A stretch of 64,000 nucleotides of DNA from the NCBI GenBank assembly GCA_964520325.1, contig CAZFOB010000006.1, positions 1 through 64,000 of the forward strand, in the 5' to 3' direction. Below, in pieces: positions 8,796 to 18,011 of this stretch. Below the pieces are notes generated by a model. That model searched no databases. It saw only the letters and a program-made list of their open reading frames with translations, and had not been told where the DNA came from. This DNA comes from CAZFOB01 sp964520325 (GTDB lineage Bacteria > Actinomycetota > JAICYB01). The translations under genes were made by a program, and so were the position numbers. Every line of letters begins with the position of its first letter. Within the stretch, counting starts at the first letter, position 1.

Positions 8796-9596
8796 CGGCA
8801 CTTCCTCCGCCGGCGCCTCAGCTGCGGGCGCCTCAGCTTCCGGTGCCGGTTCCTCGAGTTCCACGTCCGGCGTGATCTCCGGCTCGGGGTCGGGCTCGAA
8901 GATCTGGGACGGCTGGTACGCCTTGCCCTCGAGCACACCCTCAGCGATGACCTTGCACATGAGCGTCGCGGCCCGGATCGCATCGTCGTTTCCGGGAATG
9001 GGGTAGTCGACCTCGTCCGGATCGCAATTCGTATCGACGACAGCCACGATGGGGATGCCGAGCCGGCCGGCCTCGGCCACCGCGATCGCCTCCTTCTTCG
9101 TGTCCACGATGAATAAGGCGTCGGGCAAACCCGTCATCTCGGTGATGCCGAAGAGGTTGCGTTCGAGCTTGTCGCGCTCGTGCTTCATCCGAAGCACTTC
9201 CTTCTTGGGCAGCGTCTCGAAGATCTGCTGCTCCTCCATCTCCTTGAGCTGCGTGAGACGATCGATGCGCTGCTTGATCGTCTGGAAGTTCGTGAGCGTG
9301 CCGCCCAGCCAGCGCAAGCTCACGGATGGCATCCCGCAATGGGCGGCGTGACGCTGGACGGCCTCTTGCGATTGCTTCTTCGTACCGACGAAGAGCACGG
9401 TTCCGCCCTTGGCCGATACGTCCCTGATGAAGTCGTACGCGAGCCCGAGGAGGTGCAACGTCTTCTCGAGGTCGATGATGTAGATGCCGTTGCGCTCACC
9501 GAAGATGAATTGCTTCATCTTCGGATTCCACCGCCGGGTCTGGTGCCCGAAGTGGACGCCGGCCTCCAATAGCTGTCGCTTCGTTACCGGGGCCAT
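8745..9596 (-). CDS. rpsB: Ribosomal protein S2 with acidic repeat tail
   Basis: Small-subunit protein needed for S1 recruitment and assembly. The conserved S2 core runs from LLEAGVHFGHQTRRWNPKMK to about residue 230, including the VVDTNCDPDEVDYPIPGNDD signature. ATG at 9596 has a strong GGAGG, so the upstream ATG at 9617 is not used. After the core comes an Ala/Glu/Pro-rich acidic tail of about 50 residues ending in three VVEQS units from a DNA tandem repeat. The total of 283 aa exceeds the core because of this tail. Tail variability between strains is expected. Confidence 0.97.
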   Translation of the reverse strand: MAPVTKRQLLEAGVHFGHQTRRWNPKMKQFIFGERNGIYIIDLEKTLHLLGLAYDFIRDVSAKGGTVLFVGTKKQSQEAVQRHAAHCGMPSVSLRWLGGTLTNFQTIKQRIDRLTQLKEMEEQQIFETLPKKEVLRMKHERDKLERNLFGITEMTGLPDALFIVDTKKEAIAVAEAGRLGIPIVAVVDTNCDPDEVDYPIPGNDDAIRAATLMCKVIAEGVLEGKAYQPSQIFEPDPEPEITPDVELEEPAPEAEAPAAEAPAEEVPVVEQSVVEQSVVEQSS

Positions 9597-9720
9597 ACGG
9601 CCCTCCTTCCGGTTCAACCTCCGCCCGGCTTCGGCGAATCCTCACCGGAAGGCAGCCGGGCGTGCGTATTTGCTCCGTTGACAGCGGGAGCACGAGCGAG
9701 TGTAACTCAAGCCTAGGCAG

Positions 9721-10524
9721 CTAGGAGGACCCTGGTCGGTCGCTGAGCAGCTCGGCCATGCGAGCCCGCAGCGACATGACCGCCTTACTGTGGATCTGCG
9801 ACACGCGCGACTCGGTCACACCGAGGATGTCGCCGATCCGGGACAGCGTGAACCCTTCGAGGTAATACAGGACGACGACCATCTTGTCCCGCTCGGCGAG
9901 ACCCTCGATCGCGCCTCGGAGCGCGACGCGGACTTCGGCCGCCTCGATGGCCTCCCCGGGTTGCTCAACACCGAGGTCGGGAAGGGTGTCCAGCACCGAG
10001 ACGCGGTCACCCTCCTGGCTCGACACCGTGAGGAGGTCCTCGAGGGCGACGATCGACATGGGATACGCGTCGTCGACGCGGTTTCGCACATCGTCGACGT
10101 CACACCCGAGCTCCGCAGCAAGCTCCTCGTCGGTCGGGTCGCGCTGGAGGTCTGATCGAAGCTTGGTCATCGCGCGATCGAGCTCTCGGCCCTTGGCGCG
10201 AACCGACCGCGGCACCCAGTCGAGCGCGCGGAGCTCGTCCAGCATGGCGCCTTGGATCCTGAGCACCGCGAACGTCTCGAACTTCACACCTCGCTCGAGA
10301 TCGAAGCGCTCGATCGCATCGATGAGCCCGAGCACCCCGTAGGACACCAAGTCGTTGTGGTCGACCGAGGGTGGGAGCCGGGAGCTCATCCGTCCGGCCA
10401 CGAACTTCACGAGCGGCGCGTAGTTGAGGATCAGTCGTTCGCGCGCATCCGATGAACCGTCGCCCTTGAACACACGCCAGAGCGTGAGAACCTCGCTCAG
10501 CTCCTCCGCGGTCTTCTCAGGCAC
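9721..10524 (-). CDS. whiG: RNA polymerase sigma factor, FliA/WhiG type
   Basis: Sigma-70 family factor of 267 aa with regions 2, 3 and 4 but no region 1. Region 2 is visible in LILNYAPLVKFVAGRM and DLVSYGVLGLIDAIERFD followed by FETFAVLRIQGAMLDELR. Region 3 is near DLQRDPTDEELAAELG. Region 4 is near LAERDKMVVVLYYLEGFTL and ILGVTESRVSQIHSKAV. Position between xerC and rpsB and the FliA/WhiG signature (RIQGAMLDELRALDWVPRSV) support whiG, which directs differentiation in Streptomyces. Its role in a possibly non-sporulating organism is unknown. The first codons overlap the end of the xerC gene by 8 nt. Confidence 0.93.
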   Translation of the reverse strand: MPEKTAEELSEVLTLWRVFKGDGSSDARERLILNYAPLVKFVAGRMSSRLPPSVDHNDLVSYGVLGLIDAIERFDLERGVKFETFAVLRIQGAMLDELRALDWVPRSVRAKGRELDRAMTKLRSDLQRDPTDEELAAELGCDVDDVRNRVDDAYPMSIVALEDLLTVSSQEGDRVSVLDTLPDLGVEQPGEAIEAAEVRVALRGAIEGLAERDKMVVVLYYLEGFTLSRIGDILGVTESRVSQIHSKAVMSLRARMAELLSDRPGSS

Positions 10525-11473
10525 GAGGGTGAGTGGCGTTGTAGACGGAGCGCAGGCGTTCGGAGGTCACATGTGTGTATATCTGCGTACTGCCGACATC
10601 CGCATGTCCGAGTAGCTCTTGAACGCTCCGCAGATCGGCACCACCTTCGAGCAGATGCGTGGCGAACGAGTGGCGGAGCAGGTGCGGCCAGATCGGACGT
10701 CCGTCAAGTGCGGCAACCCCGAGCTTGGCGACGACGCGCCGGACGTCCCGCGTGGTCATCTGGCGACCGCGACTGTTGAGGAAGAGGGCGGCGCTCTTGT
10801 CGCCGCCGCGCTGCGAGAGGGCCGATCGAGCGTGCGCGATGTACGCCGCGATCGCGACGGTCGCCGGATCGGCCAGCGGGACGACACGATCCCGGCCCCC
10901 TTTGCCCTGCACGACACGAACCCACCCTCGCTCCATGTCGACATCCGCCGCCTCGAGTGCGCACGCTTCACCGGCGCGCAGACCAGCGTCGTACAACAGC
11001 TCGATCAGCGCTAGATCGCGCCACGCCTCGGGCGCCGGCTCCTTTGCCGTTGTGCGATTTTCCGCCGCGCCGAGCAAGCGTCCAACTTCGATGGTCTTGA
11101 GCACGCGCGGCAGGCGAGGACGAGCCTTCGGCAGGACGAGCAGTTCGGCCGGATTGCTCTCGACGAGCCCTTCTCGCTGGCAGAACCGGTAGAACCGCCG
11201 GACGACGGATGCGCGGCGCTTGATCGAAGCGCGCGACAGGCCGCGGGTGGAGAGGTTTGCCAAGTAGCTGCGCAGCATCGGGTGATCCACCGAGCGCAAA
11301 GGCCGGCCGAGACGGCCGCAGAAGTCCAAGAGGTCTTCGAGGTCGCTGCGGTAGGCCCTCACGGTGTGCGGCGAAGACCGGCGGGGTCCCTCCATATAGG
11401 AGAGGTAACGCTCGACCAGGGCGTGATCCGACACGTGAACATGCAACCACACCGCTCCTGCGCGACGACTCAT
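10517..11473 (-). CDS. xerC: Tyrosine recombinase XerC/XerD family
   Basis: Site-specific recombinase expected to act at dif to resolve chromosome dimers. The N-terminal SAM-like core-binding domain (SPHTVRAYRSDLEDLLDF) is followed by the catalytic domain. Catalytic residues are visible: Arg in DAGLRAGEACAL, Lys in VQGKGGRDRVVPL, His/Arg in HLLRHSFATHLL, His in LGHADVG and the nucleophile Tyr in STQIYTHV. The 318 aa may include about 13 extra N-terminal residues; a GTG at VSDHALVERYL is an alternative start. Its position next to whiG and near dprA fits XerC rather than a phage integrase. Confidence 0.88.
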   Translation of the reverse strand: MSRRAGAVWLHVHVSDHALVERYLSYMEGPRRSSPHTVRAYRSDLEDLLDFCGRLGRPLRSVDHPMLRSYLANLSTRGLSRASIKRRASVVRRFYRFCQREGLVESNPAELLVLPKARPRLPRVLKTIEVGRLLGAAENRTTAKEPAPEAWRDLALIELLYDAGLRAGEACALEAADVDMERGWVRVVQGKGGRDRVVPLADPATVAIAAYIAHARSALSQRGGDKSAALFLNSRGRQMTTRDVRRVVAKLGVAALDGRPIWPHLLRHSFATHLLEGGADLRSVQELLGHADVGSTQIYTHVTSERLRSVYNATHPRA

Positions 11474-11535
11474 TCATCTGGGTGACCGCCCTCCCGCCTC
11501 GGCCGACTCCACCTCTCAACCCGGGGGGGGCGATT

Positions 11536-11555
11536 CCCGACATATCCGTGTCGGG
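11536..11555. promoter_or_regulatory. Perfect inverted repeat in the xerC-lhr divergent spacer
   Basis: CCCGACA, six loop bases, then TGTCGGG form a perfect 7-bp palindrome about 20 nt before the Lhr start. It lies in the only 102 nt between two divergent genes, so it could be an operator or an RNA hairpin in the leader. No second copy was noticed. Confidence 0.35.
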
Positions 11556-11575
11556 GCGGGCGTTACCGTGGACTG

Positions 11576-14500
11576 GTGAGCTTGGACCTCTTCTCCCCGG
11601 CGACCCGAGCCTGGTTCTCGTCGACCTTCGAGTCGCCAACCCCGGCCCAGGCTCAGGGCTGGCCGCACATCGTCGGTGGCGAACACACACTCATCTGCGC
11701 GCCGACCGGATCCGGCAAGACGCTCGCTGCGTTCCTCACGGCGATCGACCGCATCGCGACATCGGCCGAGCCGGACCTGAAGGAGCGGACGCGCGTCCTC
11801 TACATCTCGCCACTCCGCGCTCTCGCCGTCGACGTCGAGAAGAACCTCAGAGCACCGATCAAGGGGATCCGTCTGGCGGCCGAGCGGATGCAGCTCGAGA
11901 TCAGGGAGCCCGGCGTCGCGATCCGCAGCGGCGACACCGACCAACGGGAGCGGCGGCTCCTGCTACGCACCCCACCCGACATCCTGATCACCACACCGGA
12001 GTCGCTCTATCTGATGCTCACCAGCAACGCGCGCGAGACCTTACGAGGCGTTGAGCTCGTGATCGTCGACGAGATCCACGCGATCGCCGCCGGCAAACGC
12101 GGGACGCACCTCGCACTTTCACTCGAGCGTCTTGAGGAGATCACGACCGTCGCGCCGCAGCGCATCGGACTCTCCGCGACGCAGCGTCCGCTCTCGGAGA
12201 TCGCGAGGTTCCTCGGCGGACAAGCTTCCGCTGGACCTCGGCCTGTGCACATCGTCGATGCCGGACAGACCAAGGAGCTCGAGATCGAAGTCGTCGTCCC
12301 CGTCGAGGACATGGCCGCTCTGGACGACATCGAACCTGCCGCCACGTCGGAGCGAAGCGGAGACGCAAAGGGCAGCGGGTACGGCACCCGTCGCTCGATC
12401 TGGCCGGCCATCCACCCGAAGATCCTCGAGCTCGTCCAAGCCCATCACTCGACGATCGTGTTCGTGAACGCGCGTCGCATGGCCGAGCGTCTCGCGGCCC
12501 GCCTGAACGAGCTCGCAGAGTGTGAGATCGCCAAAGCGCACCACGGATCGCTCTCACGCGAGCAGCGCCTCATCATCGAAGACGACCTCAAAGCGGGACG
12601 CCTGCGCTGCCTCGTTGCCACAAGCTCGCTCGAGCTCGGCATCGACATGGGCGCGGTCGACCTCGTCGTGCAGGTCGAGTCGCCGGGTTCGGTCGCACGG
12701 GGCATGCAGCGCATCGGCCGCGCCGGTCACCGCGTCGGGGAGCCGAGCCGCGGGAAGATCTTCCCGAAGTTCCGCGGCGATCTCGTCGAGACGGCTGTCG
12801 TCGCACACCGCATGCAGCGCGGCCTGATCGAGGAGACGCACTATCCGCGCAACCCATTGGACGTGCTCGCGCAGCAGATCGTCGCGATGTGCGCGATGGA
12901 CGATTGGTCCGTCGACGACCTGGCCGCAGTCGTTCGGCGTTCCGCACCGTATGCCGAGCTTTCCGATGACGTCCTGCACGCGGTGCTCGATCTGCTGTCG
13001 GGCCGCTACCCGTCGACCGACTTCGCAGAGCTTCGCCCCCGTCTGATCTGGGACAGGCGAAGCAACGTGTTGACTGCGCGCCCTGGCGCGAAACGGCTCG
13101 CCGTCACGAGCGGCGGCACGATCCCCGACCGCGGCTTGTTCGGCGTGTTCCTTCCGGACGGCAAGCGCGTCGGCGAACTCGACGAGGAGATGGTCTACGA
13201 GAGCCGTCCCGGTGAGACGTTCGTGCTCGGCGCCTCGACCTGGCGTATCGAAGAGATCACCCACGACCGCGTCGTCGTCACACCCGCCCCCGGTGAGCCG
13301 GCGAAGATGCCGTTCTGGAAAGGCGACAAGCCCGGACGTCCACTCGAGCTCGGACGCGCGATCGGTGCGACCGTTCGCGAGGTGCGCGAACTCGAGAGGA
13401 AGAGCGGTTCGGAGGCGGCGGTCGCGCTGCTCACCTCGGACTACGCACTCGATGCGCTCGCCGCGGGAAATGTCCTGTCGTACCTGGCGGAGCAGGCCGA
13501 GGTGTCGGGAACGGTTCCCGACGACAAGACGATCGTGGTCGAGCGGTTCCGTGACGAGATCGGTGACTGGCGCGTATGCATCCTGTCTCCGTTCGGCGCC
13601 CGCGTGCACGCACCGTGGGCGATGGCGTTACAGGCTCGACTCGCCGATCGGATGGGATCGGATCTCCAGATCCTGTGGTCGGACGACGGCATCATCCTGC
13701 GGCTCGGTGAAGCCTTCGAAGACGTCCCCATCGACGAGCTGACACCCTCGCCTGACGAGGTCGAGGAGCTCCTCACCTCTGAGCTTCCCAACACCGCGCT
13801 GTTCGCGAGCCGGTTCCGTGAAGCGGCGGCTCGCGCGTTGCTGCTCCCGCGCCGCCGTCCCGACCGCCGGACACCGCTGTGGCAACAGAGGCAACGCTCG
13901 GCCGACCTGCTGCAGGTCGCGTCGCGCTACCCCACGTTCCCGATCCTGCTCGAGACCACTCGCGAATGCGTGCGAGACGTGTTCGACCTGCCGGCGCTCA
14001 AGGAAGTGCTGCGCGACATCCAGGCTCGCAAGATCCGGGTGACATCGGTTGAGACCAGGCAAGCCTCACCGTTCGCACAGTCGCTGCTCTTCGGATGGAT
14101 CGCGGTGTACATGTACGAAGGAGACACGCCACCGGCTGAACGCCGGGCCGCCGCACTCGCCCTCGACCCCGACCTCCTGCGCGAACTCCTCGGCACCGAA
14201 GAGCTCCGGGAGCTCATCGATCCGGACGCACTGGCATCGATCGAGCTCGACCTTCAATGCATCTCGGAGCCCAAACGCGCGACGGGCATCGATCAACTGC
14301 ACGATCTCTTGCGACGCATCGGCGATCTCACGATGCAAGAGATCGATCTTCGGTACACCGGCGACGCCTCGGGTGACATCGAGGCCCTCATCGAGCACCG
14401 CCGGGCGATACGCGTTTGTATCGCCGGTGAAGAACGCTACGCCGCCGCCGAAGACGCAGCGCGTCTGCGCGACGCGCTCGGGACGGCGCTTCCGATAGGG

Positions 14501-15991
14501 TTGCCCCAGGCCTTCACCGAACCCGTCGATGATCCGCTCACGGATCTGGCCGGACGCTACGCCAGGACGCATGGACCGTTCCACACGCGTGAGATCGCAG
14601 ACCGGTTCGGGACGTCCGCCGACCGTGTGCTGGCATCGCTCGAGAAGTTGCTCACCGCCGACCGGATCGTCCGCGGCGAGTTCCGGCCGCAAGGTACGGA
14701 ACGCGAATGGTGCGACGTCGCCGTGCTCAGGCTCCTGCGCCGCCGCTCACTCGCACGGCTGCGCAAGGAGGTCGAGGCCGTCGACGCGTCGGTGCTCGGC
14801 CGCTTCCTTCCCGCGTGGCAAGCAGTGTCGTCCCCGCGCGAGGGTCCGGACGCTTTGATCGAGACCATCGCTCAGCTCCAGGGGGCCCAGATCCCTGCTT
14901 CGGTGCTCGAGCACGACGTGCTGCCGGCCCGGCTCGGTGCCTATCGTGCGGCCGACCTCGACGCGCTGCTCGCATCAGGCGACCTGGTGTGGATCGGTGC
15001 GGGACCGCTCGGCGCAGCCGACGGCAAGGTCGTGCTGCTGTTCCGCGACCAGCTTCGATCTCTCGCGCCAACGCTGCCGGAGCAACGCCCATCCGCCGGC
15101 CTCCACGACGCCATCCGCGAGCACCTCAGTCGCTCGGGTGCATCCTTTTGGCATGACCTCGTGAGCGCGACAGGCATCGGTGACGAACGCGCGCTCCTCG
15201 CCGCGCTCTGGGACCTCGTGTGGGCGGGCGAGGTCACCAACGACACGTTCGCACCGATCCGCGCATTGGCGTGGGGCAAGCCGAAGAAAGCTCAGCAGAT
15301 GCGGCCGCGTCCGGGATCCTTGCGACGCGCCGGACCTCCCACCGGAGCCGGACGCTGGTCGCTCGTGTCGCCCATCCTCGAGGGCGCGCGTCCCGCCGCC
15401 ACGGAGATCGCGCACGCCAAGGCGATGCAGCTGCTCGACCGTCACGGCGTGCTCACCCGCGAAGCAGCGCTCGGCGAAGGCGTGCAGGGTGGGTTCGCGA
15501 GTGTGTACGGGATACTGCGCGCTCTCGAGGACTCGGGGCGCGTGCGGCGTGGCTACTTCGTGGCCGGTCTCGGCGCCGCGCAGTTCGCACTGCCCGGCGC
15601 GGTCGAAAGATTGCGCGAACTGGCGAGCACGACCGAGAACGTCTCGGTCGTGCTCGCCGCGACCGACCCGGCGCAGCCCTTCGGCGCGGCCCTCCCGTGG
15701 CCGGAGAGCTCCGGACGTCCGGCTCGAGCCGCCGGCGCTTACGTTGTGCTCGTCAACGGCGAGTGCGCGGCATATCTCGAGCGCGGCGGCCGAAGCCTGT
15801 TGACGTTTCCTGCCGCGGGGCAGATGCAGACGTGGGCCGAGGCTCTCGCCTCACTCCAGAAAGAGAACCGTGTGAAGCGGATCGTGCTCGAACGCATCAA
15901 CGGAGAACCGGCTGCGGAAAGCACTGAAGCCGACGTCCTCAGGAACGTCGGCTTCAGCGATTCCTATCGCGGGCTCACGCTCCGCGGCTAA
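11576..15991 (+). CDS. lhr: Lhr-family ATP-dependent helicase
   Basis: Large superfamily 2 3'-5' helicase implicated in DNA repair. Walker A is near residues 40-50 (CAPTGSGKTLAAF), the DEAH-like box is IVDEIHAI, and motif III follows as LSATQRPL. The helicase C domain contains FVNARRMAERLAARL and motif VI QRIGRAGHRVGE near residue 385. A winged-helix/Lhr-core region and a C-terminal domain with tandem winged helices extend to 1471 aa, matching mycobacterial Lhr in length. The start is GTG at 11576. It is the first gene of the plus-strand block between xerC and dprA. Confidence 0.93.
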   Translation: MSLDLFSPATRAWFSSTFESPTPAQAQGWPHIVGGEHTLICAPTGSGKTLAAFLTAIDRIATSAEPDLKERTRVLYISPLRALAVDVEKNLRAPIKGIRLAAERMQLEIREPGVAIRSGDTDQRERRLLLRTPPDILITTPESLYLMLTSNARETLRGVELVIVDEIHAIAAGKRGTHLALSLERLEEITTVAPQRIGLSATQRPLSEIARFLGGQASAGPRPVHIVDAGQTKELEIEVVVPVEDMAALDDIEPAATSERSGDAKGSGYGTRRSIWPAIHPKILELVQAHHSTIVFVNARRMAERLAARLNELAECEIAKAHHGSLSREQRLIIEDDLKAGRLRCLVATSSLELGIDMGAVDLVVQVESPGSVARGMQRIGRAGHRVGEPSRGKIFPKFRGDLVETAVVAHRMQRGLIEETHYPRNPLDVLAQQIVAMCAMDDWSVDDLAAVVRRSAPYAELSDDVLHAVLDLLSGRYPSTDFAELRPRLIWDRRSNVLTARPGAKRLAVTSGGTIPDRGLFGVFLPDGKRVGELDEEMVYESRPGETFVLGASTWRIEEITHDRVVVTPAPGEPAKMPFWKGDKPGRPLELGRAIGATVREVRELERKSGSEAAVALLTSDYALDALAAGNVLSYLAEQAEVSGTVPDDKTIVVERFRDEIGDWRVCILSPFGARVHAPWAMALQARLADRMGSDLQILWSDDGIILRLGEAFEDVPIDELTPSPDEVEELLTSELPNTALFASRFREAAARALLLPRRRPDRRTPLWQQRQRSADLLQVASRYPTFPILLETTRECVRDVFDLPALKEVLRDIQARKIRVTSVETRQASPFAQSLLFGWIAVYMYEGDTPPAERRAAALALDPDLLRELLGTEELRELIDPDALASIELDLQCISEPKRATGIDQLHDLLRRIGDLTMQEIDLRYTGDASGDIEALIEHRRAIRVCIAGEERYAAAEDAARLRDALGTALPIGLPQAFTEPVDDPLTDLAGRYARTHGPFHTREIADRFGTSADRVLASLEKLLTADRIVRGEFRPQGTEREWCDVAVLRLLRRRSLARLRKEVEAVDASVLGRFLPAWQAVSSPREGPDALIETIAQLQGAQIPASVLEHDVLPARLGAYRAADLDALLASGDLVWIGAGPLGAADGKVVLLFRDQLRSLAPTLPEQRPSAGLHDAIREHLSRSGASFWHDLVSATGIGDERALLAALWDLVWAGEVTNDTFAPIRALAWGKPKKAQQMRPRPGSLRRAGPPTGAGRWSLVSPILEGARPAATEIAHAKAMQLLDRHGVLTREAALGEGVQGGFASVYGILRALEDSGRVRRGYFVAGLGAAQFALPGAVERLRELASTTENVSVVLAATDPAQPFGAALPWPESSGRPARAAGAYVVLVNGECAAYLERGGRSLLTFPAAGQMQTWAEALASLQKENRVKRIVLERINGEPAAESTEADVLRNVGFSDSYRGLTLRG

Positions 15992-16002
15992 CCCATCGAA
16001 GC

Positions 16003-16698
16003 ATGCACTCGTCACGGAAGTGTCAACGTACATCCTCGACCCGGTACCGTCGTGAGGTGCGCGAACTGCTCTGCGAGCTCTTACGGCTCTTCTACGACAA
16101 GGGCTGGGTGTCCGGGACGGGCGGCGGCATCTGCGCCCTCGAGTCCCCCGGACATCTCCTCCTCGCGCCGACCGGCGTCCACAAAGAACGCGTGAATCCG
16201 GAGGACTTTTTCGTAGTGGACGTCGATTCGGGGAAGATCCTCGAAACGGCCGCCGACCCGAGCCTCCGGCCGTCGGAGTGCGGCGAGATCTTCCGGACGA
16301 TCGTCCGCGAGCGCGGCGCAGGATCCGTCGTGCACAGCCACGCGCTCTCGGCCGTGCTTGCGTGCGACGCCTCGCTTCATGACGCGATCGTCATCGAGCA
16401 CCTCGAGATGTTGAAAGGCATCCCGGGCCTCGCGAACACCGACCGGCATCTCGTCCCGGTCGTGGCGAACACGCCACGCGAGCCGGAGCTCGCAGGTGAC
16501 GTCGAACGTGCGCTCACCGATGAACGCTTCGGTAACGCACACGCGATCGGCGTACGTGATCACGGCGCGTATCTCTGGGGCGCCGACGCTTGGGAGGCGA
16601 AGAAGCACACTGAGGTGTATCACCAGTTGTGGCAGTCCGTGGTGATGCGCCGGATGCTCTCCGACCGGCCGAAACAACGGCGGCGGTGGCGCCGATGA
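16003..16698 (+). CDS. mtnB: Class II aldolase family protein, probable methylthioribulose-1-phosphate dehydratase
   Basis: 231-aa aldolase class II/adducin fold. MtnB dehydrates methylthioribulose-1-phosphate in methionine salvage. Supporting motifs are YDKGWVSGTGGGICAL, LLAPTGVHKERVNPEDFFVVD, the zinc histidines in VVHSHALSAVLA, and GVRDHGAYLWGADAWEAKKHTE near the C-terminus. No other methionine-salvage gene is nearby, so L-fuculose-phosphate-aldolase-type activity cannot be excluded. The start is 11 nt after the helicase stop. The first 18 residues are Ser/Arg-rich, and the core begins at VRELLCEL, so a later GTG start is possible. Confidence 0.75.
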   Translation: MHSSRKCQRTSSTRYRREVRELLCELLRLFYDKGWVSGTGGGICALESPGHLLLAPTGVHKERVNPEDFFVVDVDSGKILETAADPSLRPSECGEIFRTIVRERGAGSVVHSHALSAVLACDASLHDAIVIEHLEMLKGIPGLANTDRHLVPVVANTPREPELAGDVERALTDERFGNAHAIGVRDHGAYLWGADAWEAKKHTEVYHQLWQSVVMRRMLSDRPKQRRRWRR

Positions 16699-17051
16699 GA
16701 CTCCCCTCCCGCTGATAGCTACGCACGAGGAGAGGAGAGAGCGAACTCACGCTCTCGCCGAAGTCCGAAGTAGCCCTTCGCCGCCGGACCGTCGCCGAGC
16801 CAGCGACGAGCCGATGACGCGAGGTCCCCGTCGCTTCCATGAGGCAATGCTCCTCGTCAGTCAGTAGGGCGTCCCTTCACCGGATCCGTCATCAGCCCAC
16901 CAGCCTTCGTCTTGGGGCCGGGGGTGCCGACGCTCTGACCTATAGGCAGAGGCTGTTCCCTACGTCGGCGATAACTCTTTAGGATGATGCAAGTCTTTAC
17001 AGATGTTCATAACCTGGTATTGTCTTTACGACGGCAAGAGAAAGAGGTAGG
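16699..17051. other. Intergenic region, no gene recognised
   Basis: This 353-nt stretch shows no convincing coding frame on either strand. Its last 60 nt are locally AT-richer than the surroundings and hold the promoter candidate for the following gene pair. Confidence 0.6.
16996..17023 (+). promoter_or_regulatory. Candidate promoter of the HicA-like/HTH operon, with gtctttac direct repeat
   Basis: TTTACA at 16996-17001 and TATTGT at 17018-17023 are separated by 16 nt and lie about 30 nt before the start codon of the next gene. The octamer gtctttac occurs at 16993-17000 and again at 17022-17029, so one copy overlaps each promoter element. That is the layout expected of an autorepressor operator. 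Inference from sequence only. Confidence 0.35.
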
Positions 17052-17276
17052 ATGACCTCCAAGAAGGAAGTTGAAGACATCATCGAAGCCCTGAGGACGG
17101 AGGGGTGGCGCGTGGAGGACCGCACGAAGGCGTGGATGGTCCGGCACCCGACCGAGACTGACCCGGTCGCCTACCCGGCCATCTTCATCCACCGGACACC
17201 GTCCGGGAGCCGGACGTGGAGGAACGTGCTGTCCGCGCTCAGGCGCCAGGGATTCGTCTGGCCGAAGACGTCGTAG
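17052..17276 (+). CDS. Small HicA-like protein, putative toxin
   Basis: 74-aa basic protein with the pattern of the HicA dsRBD-like mRNA interferase fold. The N-terminal helix SKKEVEDIIEALRTEGWRV is followed by a beta strand (AWMVRHP), then IFIHRTPSGSRTWRNVLSAL and a short C-terminal tail. Classical HicA has a catalytic His after a Gly-Ser pair; here that position reads RTKAWM, so the usual catalytic His appears to be missing. AGAGGT lies upstream of the ATG. It is 12 nt from the next gene, consistent with a two-gene toxin-antitoxin-like operon. The function is inference. Confidence 0.5.
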   Translation: MTSKKEVEDIIEALRTEGWRVEDRTKAWMVRHPTETDPVAYPAIFIHRTPSGSRTWRNVLSALRRQGFVWPKTS

Positions 17277-17288
17277 AGGAGGGTTCAG

Positions 17289-18011
17289 ATGGCGTACCCG
17301 AGTTGGAGCGTCACCATCGAGGCTGAGGATCCGTCGTCGAGCGTCGACGTGAACGACGAGGCGCTCGAACGGTTCGTCGCGGCCCTCGAGCCCCACGCGG
17401 GCGTCGTGACCGGCAGCGGCCGGCGTTACGGCGCCACTCTTGACGTTCCGAAGGCCCTCGATGCGCCGGCCGCGATTGCCGCGGCGTCGAAGATCTTCCG
17501 CGACATCGCCCGGAGCGTCGAATTGCCGGAATGGACGGTCGTCGCCGCACGAGCGCTGACGCACGACGAGCAGGACCGCGAGCTCGCGCGTCCTCTCATG
17601 CCGGAGCTCGTCGGCGTCAACGAGGCGGCGAAGATCCTCGGCGTCACGCGTCAGCGGATCTCGCAGTTGATGAAGGCCTCGAACCCCGTGTTCCCGCGGC
17701 CCCTGCAGGTCCTCAAGGCGACGCCCGTTTGGACGACCTCGCAGATCGAGCGGTTCGGCGAGCTCTGGGTTCGCAAGAGCGGACGGCCGGCGCGAGCCGT
17801 GATCGAGGTCACGCTGCTCGGCGATGGCCGTTGGGAGGTTCGCCACCGCGACGGCGGCGAGATCGACGGTGTCGATCCTTTCGACTCGAAAGACGACGCG
17901 GTCAAGTGGGGGCGCGTGATCGCGAACCTCGCGAAGCCGAGCCAGTTGATCGTCCACGACGAGTCCGGACGGGTCGCGGAAAACGTGCGGTTCGTCAAGG
18001 AGCCCGCGTAG
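17289..18011 (+). CDS. HTH plus DUF2188-like protein, putative antitoxin/regulator
   Basis: 240-aa protein with three parts. Residues 1-100 form an unrecognised alpha/beta region (VTGSGRRYGATLDV). An AlpA/MerR-like helix-turn-helix at about 105-155 shows VNEAAKILGVTRQRISQLM and TTSQIERFGELW. The C-terminal 165-235 resembles DUF2188, with WEVRHRDGGEI, DAVKWGRVIANLA and QLIVHDESGRV. GAGGAGGG precedes the ATG. With the HicA-like gene 12 nt upstream, it is best read as the DNA-binding partner of a toxin-antitoxin-like pair. No phage or integrase gene adjoins it. Confidence 0.55.
   Translation: MAYPSWSVTIEAEDPSSSVDVNDEALERFVAALEPHAGVVTGSGRRYGATLDVPKALDAPAAIAAASKIFRDIARSVELPEWTVVAARALTHDEQDRELARPLMPELVGVNEAAKILGVTRQRISQLMKASNPVFPRPLQVLKATPVWTTSQIERFGELWVRKSGRPARAVIEVTLLGDGRWEVRHRDGGEIDGVDPFDSKDDAVKWGRVIANLAKPSQLIVHDESGRVAENVRFVKEPA

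Noticed and set aside
9680..9710. TTGACA on the plus strand in the rpsB leader with a weak -10
   Set aside because: No plus-strand gene follows; both flanking genes are on the minus strand.
12554..13609. 351-codon frame opposite lhr
   Set aside because: Shadow of the helicase gene; no ribosome-binding site and no recognisable motif.
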